In this document: positions 9,052 through 16,580 of the stretch, one piece after another
How positions within the stretch are numbered: position 1 is the first letter of the stretch
Layout of the letters: every line of letters starts with the position of its first letter
Source of the DNA: Nocardia xishanensis NBRC 101358
GTDB taxonomy: Bacteria; Actinomycetota; Actinomycetes; Mycobacteriales; Mycobacteriaceae
Direction: 5' to 3'
NCBI RefSeq assembly: GCF_001613365.1
Contig: NZ_BDCF01000014.1
Location: forward strand, 124,001-188,000
Length of the DNA: 64,000 nucleotides
Translations under genes and position numbers: made by a program
Notes under the pieces: model-generated
Told to the model about the DNA's origin: nothing
Seen by the model: the letters and a program-made list of their open reading frames with translations, nothing else
Database searches by the model: none

Positions 9052-10926
9052 TCAAAGACCGTGAACCTCCGATTTGCCATCGCGCACTGTGATGAACCCG
9101 GCTTGGAAGTTCTGTCGCACGCCGCCGGGGATCGCGAACTCGTCGCTGATCGGATAGCCGAGTTTGCCGTTCTCGAAGCCGACGCTCTGCCAGGCATCGA
9201 GCATGGGTCCGTTGCGCACCGCCCAGGCGCCGGAGAGCGGACTCCAGTAGACGTTGCCGCCCTCGAATCGGCTGTAGCGACCGAAGTCCTTCAGCGGAAG
9301 TTCCTCGTCCGCAGGGAAACCCAGCCAGCTGTTCTCGTAACCCAGCTCGGCGTACTTCCCGAGGATCAGGCCCTGCACCCGGTGCACGCCGGTCTTGGCG
9401 CTGTAGTAGATCGGGCCGCCCTCGAAGGCCTGCACCGCGCCATCTTTGTTCGGCGTCTTGACCTCGGGCGCGGTCGGGTAGCCCGCGGGCCCGCGCTCGA
9501 AGCCCTGCCTGCCCCATTCGTCGAGGATCGCGCCGCGCACCACTTGGGCGCCGGTCTGTGGCGTCCAATACAGCGAGCCGTGCTGGAACGGCTGGAACCG
9601 TCCGCGCCCGTCGGGCAGCGCGCGCTCCCCGCCGGTCGGCAGGCCGAGCGGACCCGCGGGTCCGTGCGCGGCCTGGTAACCGCCGGCGATCATGCCCGCC
9701 ACCCCGTGCGCCCCGGTCTCCGGCGAGAAGAACACGCGACCGCCGCGGAAATCCTGCGCGACGCCGCCCGCCACCTGGTACTCCCCGGTGAGGCACTCGC
9801 CGAGCCAGCCGTTGACGGCCACCGCCGCGCCGATCGACTCCGCGGGCGCGCACGCGGGCTTGCCGACCTCCACACCGAGCGCGGACGCCGCCTGCGTCCA
9901 CGACTGGCGCATCTCGAAATCCCAGTACGGCCACGAGTGGGTGCCGGAGGGGCGGTAGTTGACCTGCACCGGAATGGACAGCTCGGTCAGCTTGGTGACG
10001 AAGTTCTCCGAGGTGAGCCGGGACAGAATCTCCAGGCCCATGCCCGCGTAGTTGGTACTGATGCCTGGAATGCCCGCGGCCTGGTCGAACGGCCCGGTCG
10101 TGCCGCTGCCGCTGGAGACGTAGAGGCTGACGCCCTTCAACCGGTCGGCCAGCGCGTACGGGTCGTGGTTCTCCCATTCCTGACTGGTCGGCGGACCCCA
10201 CATCGCGGCAGAATCGAACCCGCCCGCGTCGCGCATGGCGTACTCGATGGCCTGGGGCATGCCGAGGGTGGTCGTGGTGAGGAAGCCCGAATACGAGGCG
10301 GCGTATTTGCTGAAACCCGGATTGCGCCCGGCGAGGAACATCGCCGCCGTCCCGCCCATCGAAAGACCCTCCATGCCACGCACATCCGTGGCTCGCCACT
10401 GGCTCTCCAGCAGCGGCGGCAGCTCCTTGGTCAGGAACGTCTCCCACTTGTAGTTCCTGCCGTTGTCCGGCTGCAGCCAATCGGAGTAGAAGCTGGACTG
10501 GCCGCCGATCGGCAGCACCACCGTGACGTTCTTGTCGGCGTAGAAGTCGACCGCGCCCGCATCCTTGGTCCAGCCGCTCTCGTCCTCGGTGGCGCGCAGG
10601 CCGTCGAGCATGAACAGCAGCGGGAACCTGGCGTCCGGCCGGGCGTTCCAGTCCCTTGCCAGCAGCAGTTGCACCTGCACCGGCGCACCCATGGACGGTG
10701 AGTTAACCCACAGCGACACCCGGCGGTCACCGAGCCAGACGACGTTCTGCACCGAGGCCGGGACGGCAACGGTCGTCGGCTGAGCCGCAACAGGCGAGTT
10801 CAGCGGGGTGATTCCGGCGGCCAGGGGTAGCGCCAAGGCGGTGGCGAGCAGTGCGAACCGGCCGCGCGTCGTGTGTCCGCCGCGGCGACGTGCCTTTCCC
10901 CGTTTACCACACGCAACTTCAGCCAC
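9052..10926 (-). CDS. Mycolyltransferase (Ag85 fold) with C-terminal LGFP repeats
   Basis: About 624 residues: a basic N-terminus and signal peptide, an Ag85-type alpha/beta hydrolase, then four to five LGFP repeats (about residues 367-624). Catalytic elements are EGLSMGG (Ser189) and GTHSW (His330). LGFP motifs appear as GPLGLPTGGE, GPAGYPTAPE, SWLGFPADEE and KLGYPISDE. The same architecture occurs in corynebacterial PS1/Cmt1-type mycolyltransferases, where the repeats are thought to tether the enzyme to the wall arabinogalactan. It would transfer mycolates to trehalose or arabinan. The start is uncertain: GTG 10926 (poor ribosome site) is chosen, while a TTG at 10980 would add 18 residues. 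It is the downstream-most of five tandem mycolyltransferase genes. Confidence 0.9.
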   Translation of the reverse strand: MAEVACGKRGKARRRGGHTTRGRFALLATALALPLAAGITPLNSPVAAQPTTVAVPASVQNVVWLGDRRVSLWVNSPSMGAPVQVQLLLARDWNARPDARFPLLFMLDGLRATEDESGWTKDAGAVDFYADKNVTVVLPIGGQSSFYSDWLQPDNGRNYKWETFLTKELPPLLESQWRATDVRGMEGLSMGGTAAMFLAGRNPGFSKYAASYSGFLTTTTLGMPQAIEYAMRDAGGFDSAAMWGPPTSQEWENHDPYALADRLKGVSLYVSSGSGTTGPFDQAAGIPGISTNYAGMGLEILSRLTSENFVTKLTELSIPVQVNYRPSGTHSWPYWDFEMRQSWTQAASALGVEVGKPACAPAESIGAAVAVNGWLGECLTGEYQVAGGVAQDFRGGRVFFSPETGAHGVAGMIAGGYQAAHGPAGPLGLPTGGERALPDGRGRFQPFQHGSLYWTPQTGAQVVRGAILDEWGRQGFERGPAGYPTAPEVKTPNKDGAVQAFEGGPIYYSAKTGVHRVQGLILGKYAELGYENSWLGFPADEELPLKDFGRYSRFEGGNVYWSPLSGAWAVRNGPMLDAWQSVGFENGKLGYPISDEFAIPGGVRQNFQAGFITVRDGKSEVHGL

Positions 10927-11031
10927 CAGAGCTTTGTACCCCCGCGCACCTCCGGTTCCAGGTAGACGCGCCCACCGCAAACCCGGGTGTCTGATTTTCC
11001 GGTGACCGCACGGCGTGTCGTCGGCCCGGCG

Positions 11032-11074
11032 AAAAACGACGGCGCCGCCGCTTCGACGAGGAAGCGGCGGCGCC
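11032..11074 (-). terminator. Intrinsic terminator after the first single-domain Ag85 gene
   Basis: The arms GGCGCCGCCGCTTC (11041-11054) and GAAGCGGCGGCGCC (11061-11074) form a perfect 14-bp stem with a 6-nt loop. On the minus strand the stem is followed by GTCGTTTTTCG (T-run from 11036 to 11032). It lies 41 nt after the stop codon at 11116 and separates this gene from the LGFP-fused mycolyltransferase. Confidence 0.88.
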
Positions 11075-11115
11075 GTGTCGTTCTTCAGTACGCGCCGATG
11101 TTCAGCGCGCGGAGA

Positions 11116-12153
11116 TCACCAGGCGCCGGTGGCGTCCAGGATGCCCTTGCGGGAGTTCCACAGCTGGCCCTCCCAGTACTTCCAGGAGTGGGTGCCCGCG
11201 GCCGGGAAGTCGAAGAAGGCCGGGATACCGAGCGAGCCCAGGCGAACCTGGAACGCGCGGGTGTTGACCAGCGACAGGGCCTCGAGCGCCATCGCGTTAC
11301 CGGTGTTGAACAGGCCGACCGGCGAGTTCGGCCGGTCGAACTGACCCGGCAGACCCGACGCCGCCGAGATGTACATCGGCAGGCCCTTCAGCTGCGGCGC
11401 GAACACGAACGGGTCCATCCGCAGCCACTGCGGGCTCCACGGCGCGGCCATCGAGTCGACGTTGTAGCGACCCGCGTCCAGCATCGCGATGCGGATCGCC
11501 TCGCGCATACCGGGCGCCGAGATGTTCAGGTAGCCGGAGTAGGAGCCGGCGAACTTGAACTGGTCGCGGTGGTAGGCGGCCAGGGCCAGCGCGGCGCTAC
11601 CGCCCATTGACAGGCCGATGACCGCGTTGTTGTTCTTGGAGACGCCGTAGCCCGCGAGGAAGTTCGGCAGCTCGTTGGTCAGGAAGCTTTCCCACTTGTA
11701 GGTGGTCTTCTGACCGTTGGTGTTGCTGGGCGCGTACCAGTCGGTGTAAAAGCTCGACTGACCGCCGACCGGCATCACCAGGGTGATGTTGTCGTTCTTG
11801 AACTGGTCCATCGCGTTCGTCTCGAACGACCACGCGTTGCGGTCGTCACGAGCGCGCAGGCCGTCGAGCATGTACAGCGCCGCGTTGCCGCCGCGCGATG
11901 CCCACTGCACCTGGACCTTGATCGGGCCCATCTGCGACGGGACCATCAACTCCTCGTAGCCACCCGCGGGCGCGCGCAGCACCGGCGCGTGCACGGGAGC
12001 CGCGGTGGCGACGGTCGGGGAAGCCAGTCCTGCGGCGATCGGAAGCGCCAACGCGGCCGCACCGACACCCAGAATTCGATTACGCCAACCACGAGGTGCG
12101 CCCTGCCGACCCGACTTGACACTCTTCGGCGCGGCGGCCCTGCCGAAACGCAT
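11116..12153 (-). CDS. Secreted Ag85-type mycolyltransferase (copy 2, FbpA-like position)
   Basis: A 345-residue trehalose/arabinan mycolyltransferase. It has a long basic N-terminus, a hydrophobic core (about residues 27-50) and a probable signal-peptidase site near ATA-AP. The Ag85 fold is shown by LYMLDGLRAR, GGQSSFYTDW, GLSMGGSAA (nucleophile Ser182), SYSGYLN and GTHSWKYW (His322). Unlike the other single-domain copies here it lacks the FDPAGFDFWVDS block after the signal and ends with a C-terminal ATGAW, so it belongs to a different subgroup. The surface loop after the DW motif is short (APSNTNGQ). A strong terminator follows it, implying its own transcript. The choice between trehalose and arabinan acceptor cannot be read from sequence. 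Confidence 0.93.
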   Translation of the reverse strand: MRFGRAAAPKSVKSGRQGAPRGWRNRILGVGAAALALPIAAGLASPTVATAAPVHAPVLRAPAGGYEELMVPSQMGPIKVQVQWASRGGNAALYMLDGLRARDDRNAWSFETNAMDQFKNDNITLVMPVGGQSSFYTDWYAPSNTNGQKTTYKWESFLTNELPNFLAGYGVSKNNNAVIGLSMGGSAALALAAYHRDQFKFAGSYSGYLNISAPGMREAIRIAMLDAGRYNVDSMAAPWSPQWLRMDPFVFAPQLKGLPMYISAASGLPGQFDRPNSPVGLFNTGNAMALEALSLVNTRAFQVRLGSLGIPAFFDFPAAGTHSWKYWEGQLWNSRKGILDATGAW

Positions 12154-12550
12154 GAATGCTGCTCACTTTCTGCTGTTGCGGTGCCGCCATGCCGAGCCGG
12201 CGGGGCGACACCCGTGCTGCCAACGAGACGCGCGTCACATCCATGCCGGTTCCCGACATTCCGGCATCGAGCGACGGCGCTACAACGATCTGGTCACACT
12301 TGCGCTCGCAGGAGGATATTCGACGTCCGAATCCTTAGCAAGGCTGCGGTCGGCCGGGTGGCCGAAATCCGCCCGCGCACAATCTGTGATCGTGCGGTGA
12401 CCCTACCGCGTTCCAGCAGTGATGTCGTCCCCGACTGTCGATTTTGTTACGCAATCCAGAAGTGATCCATATCCTCCGTCGAGGAGGGATGTCGCGAGCC
12501 CGGCGAATCCGGACCTCGATCCGGCCCATCCGCGAGGCGCGGTTGTTACG
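12154..12550. other. Intergenic region upstream of Ag85 copy 2
   Basis: No convincing gene is present here. The region must hold the promoter of the mycolyltransferase starting at 12153 and the 3' end of the one stopping at 12551. Only weak dyads are visible: CCTCC-N5-GGAGG around 12473-12487 and CCGGA-N6-TCCGG around 12514-12529. No clear -35/-10 pair was recognised. Confidence 0.5.
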
Positions 12551-13564
12551 TCATCCAATATGGGCGCTCATATCGGGCAACATCGCGAGCGCTTGGTCCT
12601 GCCAGTAAGGCCAGCTGTGCACGCCGATCTCCGGGTAGTTGTAGACCACGTTCGCGCCGCCGAGGCTGTCCATCTTGCTCTGGAAAGCGCGAGTGTTGGC
12701 CAGCGCGAGCGTCTCCAGCGCCCTGGCGTTGTTGAGGTGATACAGGTCGATCGGAGTATTGATCACGTCGCGCGGACCGCTCATGCCGCTTCCTGCCGAA
12801 ATCCAGAGCCGAGTTCCGTTCTGCCGCAAGAGTTGCGCGAACATGAACGGGTCGTGGCGCAGCCAGCGCGGATCCCACGGCGGACCCCACATGGCGTCGA
12901 TGTTGAAACCGCCCGCGTCGAGCAGCGCCAGCCGCAATGCCTCGCGCATGCCGGGCGCCGAAATGTTCAAATATCCGGAATACGAACCCGCGTAACGGAA
13001 TTGGTCGGGGTGATAAGCGGCCAACGCGAGCGCCGCGCTGCCGCCCATGGACAGACCGAAGACGCCGTTGCCGGTCGGATTGAAACCGAGCCGGTCACGC
13101 AGCGCCCAGCGCAGATTCTCGGTGAGGAACGTTTCCCAGGCGTAGACGACCGTCTGACCGTTGGTGTTGCTCGGCGCGATCCAGTCCGAATAGAAGCTGG
13201 ATTGGCCGCCGACCGGCATCACCACGTTGATGTTCCACTGCGTGAGGACGCGGGAGATGTCGGTGTCGATCTCCCAGCCGCTCAGGTCGTTGCGTGCGCG
13301 CAATCCGTCCAGCGCGTAGACGACGCGCTGGGTGTTGCCGTCGGCGGCGCGGAAAATCCGGTTCTTGATCGGGCCCATGCTGGAATCGACCCAGAAATCG
13401 AAGCCGGCCGGATCGAAACTCGCCGCCGCCGGGGCGCTCATCCCCGCGGTGGCCGCGCCGAAAGGCACCGCGAGCGCGAGTGCCAGACCGGCGACCGAAC
13501 GCCGTAACCAACGCCGCGGGGAACGTCCCCCGGCAACCGCACCGTTCATGCCTGCAACTCGCAT
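12551..13564 (-). CDS. Secreted Ag85-type mycolyltransferase (copy 3)
   Basis: A 337-residue exported enzyme. A twin-arginine-like basic N-terminus and hydrophobic stretch (about 17-42) lead to an Ala-rich cleavage region before SFDPAGFDFW. Catalytic signatures are GGQSSFYSDW, GLSMGGSAA (Ser172), SYSGYLN and GVHSWPYW (His316). It has the short APSNTNGQ loop, like copy 2, but shares the WVDSSMGPIK block and the DMSAHIG-type C-terminus with copies 4 and 5, so it is intermediate between the subgroups. It probably transfers mycolic acids from trehalose monomycolate. The ATG at 13564 is the plausible start; a second Met lies five codons in. Confidence 0.92.
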   Translation of the reverse strand: MRVAGMNGAVAGGRSPRRWLRRSVAGLALALAVPFGAATAGMSAPAAASFDPAGFDFWVDSSMGPIKNRIFRAADGNTQRVVYALDGLRARNDLSGWEIDTDISRVLTQWNINVVMPVGGQSSFYSDWIAPSNTNGQTVVYAWETFLTENLRWALRDRLGFNPTGNGVFGLSMGGSAALALAAYHPDQFRYAGSYSGYLNISAPGMREALRLALLDAGGFNIDAMWGPPWDPRWLRHDPFMFAQLLRQNGTRLWISAGSGMSGPRDVINTPIDLYHLNNARALETLALANTRAFQSKMDSLGGANVVYNYPEIGVHSWPYWQDQALAMLPDMSAHIG

Positions 13565-13840
13565 CGACCAGCCCTTTCGCCCGCGCGGTCACCGTTGACC
13601 GCAATCGTCGTGCACGAGGATCGACACTCGGCGCCGGTAACCGGAGGAGCGCGGGTTCCGGCGGTATTGCTCTTCTATATGCGGGTATTCGAAGCGGGAG
13701 GACGCGGAAACGCGCTCCGATATCGGATCGTGATCAAAACCGGACGTCAGCCCGTTCTGTCCGCGCGGGGACGCCTGCCGATGCGGGGGCCGATTGGTGT
13801 TCGTCCGCCAGCGACCGTTCAGCCAACGCCGGAAAACAAA
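13565..13840. other. Intergenic region between Ag85 copies 3 and 4
   Basis: No gene is supported. The part next to 13564 should carry the promoter of copy 3; the other end carries the T-run and hairpin that terminate copy 4. No promoter hexamers were recognised with confidence. Confidence 0.45.
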
Positions 13841-13875
13841 AGGACCGCCCGGAGCCGTGGGCTCCGAGCGGTCCT
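13834..13875 (-). terminator. Intrinsic terminator after Ag85 copy 4
   Basis: The stem AGGACCGC plus CGGAGCC (13841-13856) pairs with GGCTCCG plus GCGGTCCT (13860-13875) around a GTG loop, with one internal mismatch. On the minus strand it is followed by TTTGTTTT (13840-13833). It begins 12 nt after the stop at 13887. Confidence 0.88.
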
Positions 13876-13886
13876 CGGGGGTGACC

Positions 13887-14942
13887 TCAGCCGATGTTCG
13901 CGGACAGGTCGGGAAGCATGCGGTTCGCCTCTTCAGCCCAGTTGTTCCAGGCGTGAATGCCGTACGCCGGGAAGGAGTAGACGGCGTTGCCGCCGCCCAG
14001 CGTCGCCATGCGGGCCTGGAAGGCCCTGGTGTTGACCAGGGCGAGCGCCTCGAGCCCCATGCCGTTGAGTGTGTTGAAGCTCGGCGAATCGGTGGCCGAT
14101 GGCAGGCCGCTGGCCGCGGCGATCCACAGGCGGGTGCCGTTGCGAATCAAGTTGGGCGCGAAGACGAACGGGTCCATCCGCAGCCACTGCGGACCCCACG
14201 GCGGCGCCATCGAGTCCACGTTGTAGCCGCCCGCGTCGATCATCGCAACGCGGATCGCCTCGCGCATGCCGGGGGCGGAGTTGTTCAGGTAGCCGGAGTA
14301 GGAACCGGCGAAGCTGAACTGATCCGGGTGGTAGGCCGCCAAGGTCAGCGCGGCGCTGCCGCCCATCGACAGACCGAACACGCCGTTGCGGTTCGGGTTG
14401 AAACCGAGCCGGTCGCGCAGCGCCGAGCGCAGGTTCTGGGTCAGGAAGGTCTCCCACTGGTACCGGTAGCTCTTACCGGGACCGCCCGCGAGCGTGTTCA
14501 TCGCGCCGGAGCCGGAGCTGGAGCCGGAACCCGCGGGAATGCCGAGGAACTCGCTCGGGGCGTTCCAGTCCGCGTAGAAGCTGGACATGCCGCCGACCGG
14601 CATCACGACGTTGATGTTCCAACTGGCCAGCAGGGCGGGGATGCCGGTCTCGATCTCCCAGCCGTTGAGGGTCTCGGGAGCCCGCATGCCGTCGAGGACG
14701 TAGACCACGCGGTTGGTGTTGCCGTCCGCCGCGCGCACGACGCGCGACTTGATCGGGCCCATGCCCGAATCGACCCAGAAGTCGAAGGCCGCAGGATCGA
14801 AGGCCGCCGAGGCCGTCGCTCCAGTGCCCGCTACGGACACCCCGAGTGGCGCCAACATGGCGACCGCGACTCCCAGCGCCCACTTCCGCGCCCACGATCC
14901 GGATGACGCCCCGTGGGAGCGCTTCCAGCGGACATTACGCAT
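13887..14942 (-). CDS. Secreted Ag85-type mycolyltransferase (copy 4, with Ser/Gly loop insertion)
   Basis: A 351-residue enzyme with an N-terminal signal (hydrophobic about 20-40, cleavage near ASA-AF). The Ag85 fold is shown by FDFWVDSGMGPIK, GGMSSFYADW, GLSMGGSAA (Ser192), SYSGYLN and GIHAWNNW (His330; the usual HSW is HAW here). After the DW motif the short loop of copies 2 and 3 is replaced by a longer insert, GIPAGSGSSSGSGAMNT (about residues 135-150). In Ag85 structures this region lies near the acyl-chain groove, so substrate selectivity may differ (inference). The ATG at 14942 with AAAGG 10 nt upstream is chosen over a TTG 54 nt earlier. A terminator follows, so it is probably monocistronic. 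Confidence 0.92.
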   Translation of the reverse strand: MRNVRWKRSHGASSGSWARKWALGVAVAMLAPLGVSVAGTGATASAAFDPAAFDFWVDSGMGPIKSRVVRAADGNTNRVVYVLDGMRAPETLNGWEIETGIPALLASWNINVVMPVGGMSSFYADWNAPSEFLGIPAGSGSSSGSGAMNTLAGGPGKSYRYQWETFLTQNLRSALRDRLGFNPNRNGVFGLSMGGSAALTLAAYHPDQFSFAGSYSGYLNNSAPGMREAIRVAMIDAGGYNVDSMAPPWGPQWLRMDPFVFAPNLIRNGTRLWIAAASGLPSATDSPSFNTLNGMGLEALALVNTRAFQARMATLGGGNAVYSFPAYGIHAWNNWAEEANRMLPDLSANIG

Positions 14943-15194
14943 TCGACCAGACCTTTCCCTCGACGACCGGAAGAGGGCAAACGGCAAGCAACTCAACCAG
15001 CCCCCTCATCGGACACCAAGATCACCCGTCCGCACTGAAAACGGACGTTTCGACCTCTGTGCATGCTTTCTGTGTATCAATCGGGAACGAATGCTTCTAT
15101 GTTGCTGGAAAGTGATTCAAGCCACAAGGATTCGTTATTCTCCCGCTACTGATTCGTTGTCGAGCCCGCTTACCGGCGACCCGCTCGGCGCACG
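14943..15194. other. Intergenic region upstream of Ag85 copy 4
   Basis: No gene is seen. The sequence is less GC-rich than its surroundings around 15030-15170 and should contain the promoter of copy 4. No promoter elements could be assigned reliably. Confidence 0.45.
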
Positions 15195-15230
15195 AAAAAG
15201 CCGCCCGGCGCTGGTGGCGCCGGGCGGCTT
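15195..15230 (-). terminator. Intrinsic terminator after Ag85 copy 5
   Basis: A perfect 14-bp stem: AAGCCGCCCGGCGC (15198-15211) with GCGCCGGGCGGCTT (15217-15230), 5-nt loop. On the minus strand the stem runs into CTTTTTCG (T-run 15199-15195). It starts 17 nt after the stop at 15247. Confidence 0.9.
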
Positions 15231-15246
15231 CGGATCGAACGTCGAA

Positions 15247-16332
15247 TCAGCCGATGTTGGCCGAGAGGTCCGGAATCATCCGGTAGACCTCGGACTCCCA
15301 GTTCCGCCAGTTGTGAATGCCGACGGGTGGGAAGCTGTAGGTGACGTTGTTGGCGCCGAGCGTCATCATCCGCACCTGGAAAGCCCTGGTGTTGACCAGC
15401 GCCAGCGCTTCCAGCGGCACGCCTTGGACGACGTCCAGCGGCGTGTTCACATCCCCCGCGGCGGGAAGGGCGCTGCCCGCGGCGATCCACAGGCGGGTGT
15501 TGTTGGCCTTGAGCTGCGGCGCGAACACGAACGGGTCCATCCGCAGCCACTGCGGACCCCACGGCGGCGCCATCGCGTCGATGTTGTAGCCACCGGCGCT
15601 CAGCATCGCCACGCGGAGCGCCTCGCGCATGCCAGGCGCGGAGATGTTCAGGTAGCCGGAGTAGGAACCGGCGAAGCTGAACTGATCCGGGTGGTAGGCC
15701 GACAGCGTCAGTGCGGCGCTGCCGCCCATCGACAGACCGAACACGCCGTTGCGGTTCGGGCTGAAACCGAGCCGGTCGCGCAGCGCCCAGCGCAGGTTCT
15801 CGGTCAGGAAGGTCTCCCACTTGTAGGTGCTGACCTTGCCGACGGTCTCGTTCCAGCCGGACGAACCGGTCATCGAGGAGCCCGAGGACGAACCGGAGGG
15901 GCCCGAGCCGGTCGGAATGCCGAGGAAGGTGCTCGGCGCGTTCCAGTCCGCGTAGAAGCTCGACGGGCCGCCGACCGGCATGACCACGTTGATGTTCCAC
16001 TTGCTGAGCTCGCGGGCGACCTCGGTGTCGATCTCCCAGCCGCTCAGGTCACCGCGGGCGCGCATGCCGTCCAGCGCGTACACCACGCGGTTGGTGTTGC
16101 CGTCGGCCGCGCGGAAGATGCGCGACTTGATGGGTCCCATGCTGGAGTCGACCCAGAAGTCGAAGCCCTCCGGGTTGAACGCAGCGGATGCGGTCGCGCC
16201 CCCACCTGCCACCGACGCCCCGAGCGGTAGCACGACTGCCATCGAGACCAACACCGACTTCTTGAGCCATCCACCGGCTCTTCGAGCACGCAGGCGACCA
16301 GCCCGCGCGTTGCGCCCGATCACGCCTCGCAT
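15247..16332 (-). CDS. Secreted Ag85-type mycolyltransferase (copy 5, with long Ser/Gly loop insertion)
   Basis: A 361-residue exported mycolyltransferase closely related to copy 4. Its signal region spans about residues 22-51. Motifs are FDFWVDSSMGPIK, GGPSSFYADW, GLSMGGSAA (Ser201), SYSGYLN and GIHNWRNW (His340; HNW replaces HSW). The insert after the DW motif is the longest of the family here: GSGPSGSSSGSSMTGSSG, about residues 142-159. The open frame runs on to 16812, but the ATG at 16332 has AGGGAAAGG upstream and starts a normal signal peptide, and the extension lacks exported-protein features. A terminator follows. It lies next to aftB, the position of fbpA in mycobacteria. Confidence 0.92.
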   Translation of the reverse strand: MRGVIGRNARAGRLRARRAGGWLKKSVLVSMAVVLPLGASVAGGGATASAAFNPEGFDFWVDSSMGPIKSRIFRAADGNTNRVVYALDGMRARGDLSGWEIDTEVARELSKWNINVVMPVGGPSSFYADWNAPSTFLGIPTGSGPSGSSSGSSMTGSSGWNETVGKVSTYKWETFLTENLRWALRDRLGFSPNRNGVFGLSMGGSAALTLSAYHPDQFSFAGSYSGYLNISAPGMREALRVAMLSAGGYNIDAMAPPWGPQWLRMDPFVFAPQLKANNTRLWIAAGSALPAAGDVNTPLDVVQGVPLEALALVNTRAFQVRMMTLGANNVTYSFPPVGIHNWRNWESEVYRMIPDLSANIG

Positions 16333-16524
16333 ATTCGTTTTCGGCCTTTCCCTGTATATGCGACCGGAGAGGGCCGCGACTCGACGGAGACCGCCGGTCT
16401 CCGTCCACGACGAGTGGACACCCCGGCGGGCGTACCGGATGAGCCTAACCCGCCATCGATGCAAGGGCGTTATCAAAAAGAGATAAAGCGGTGCACACCA
16501 CTCGAGGAGAAGTTGATCAGAAAC

Positions 16525-16556
16525 CACTGGGCCCACGGTGATCCGTGGGCACAGTG
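16525..16556 (-). terminator. Hairpin terminator after aftB
   Basis: The two-part stem CACTG-g-GCCCACGG (16525-16538) pairs with CCGTGGGC-a-CAGTG (16543-16556) around a TGAT loop. It lies 25 nt beyond the stop at 16581; on the minus strand GGTTTCTG follows. It probably ends the glf-to-aftB operon. Confidence 0.75.
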
Positions 16557-16580
16557 TGACCTCGGGGGTGGTGTGACCCG

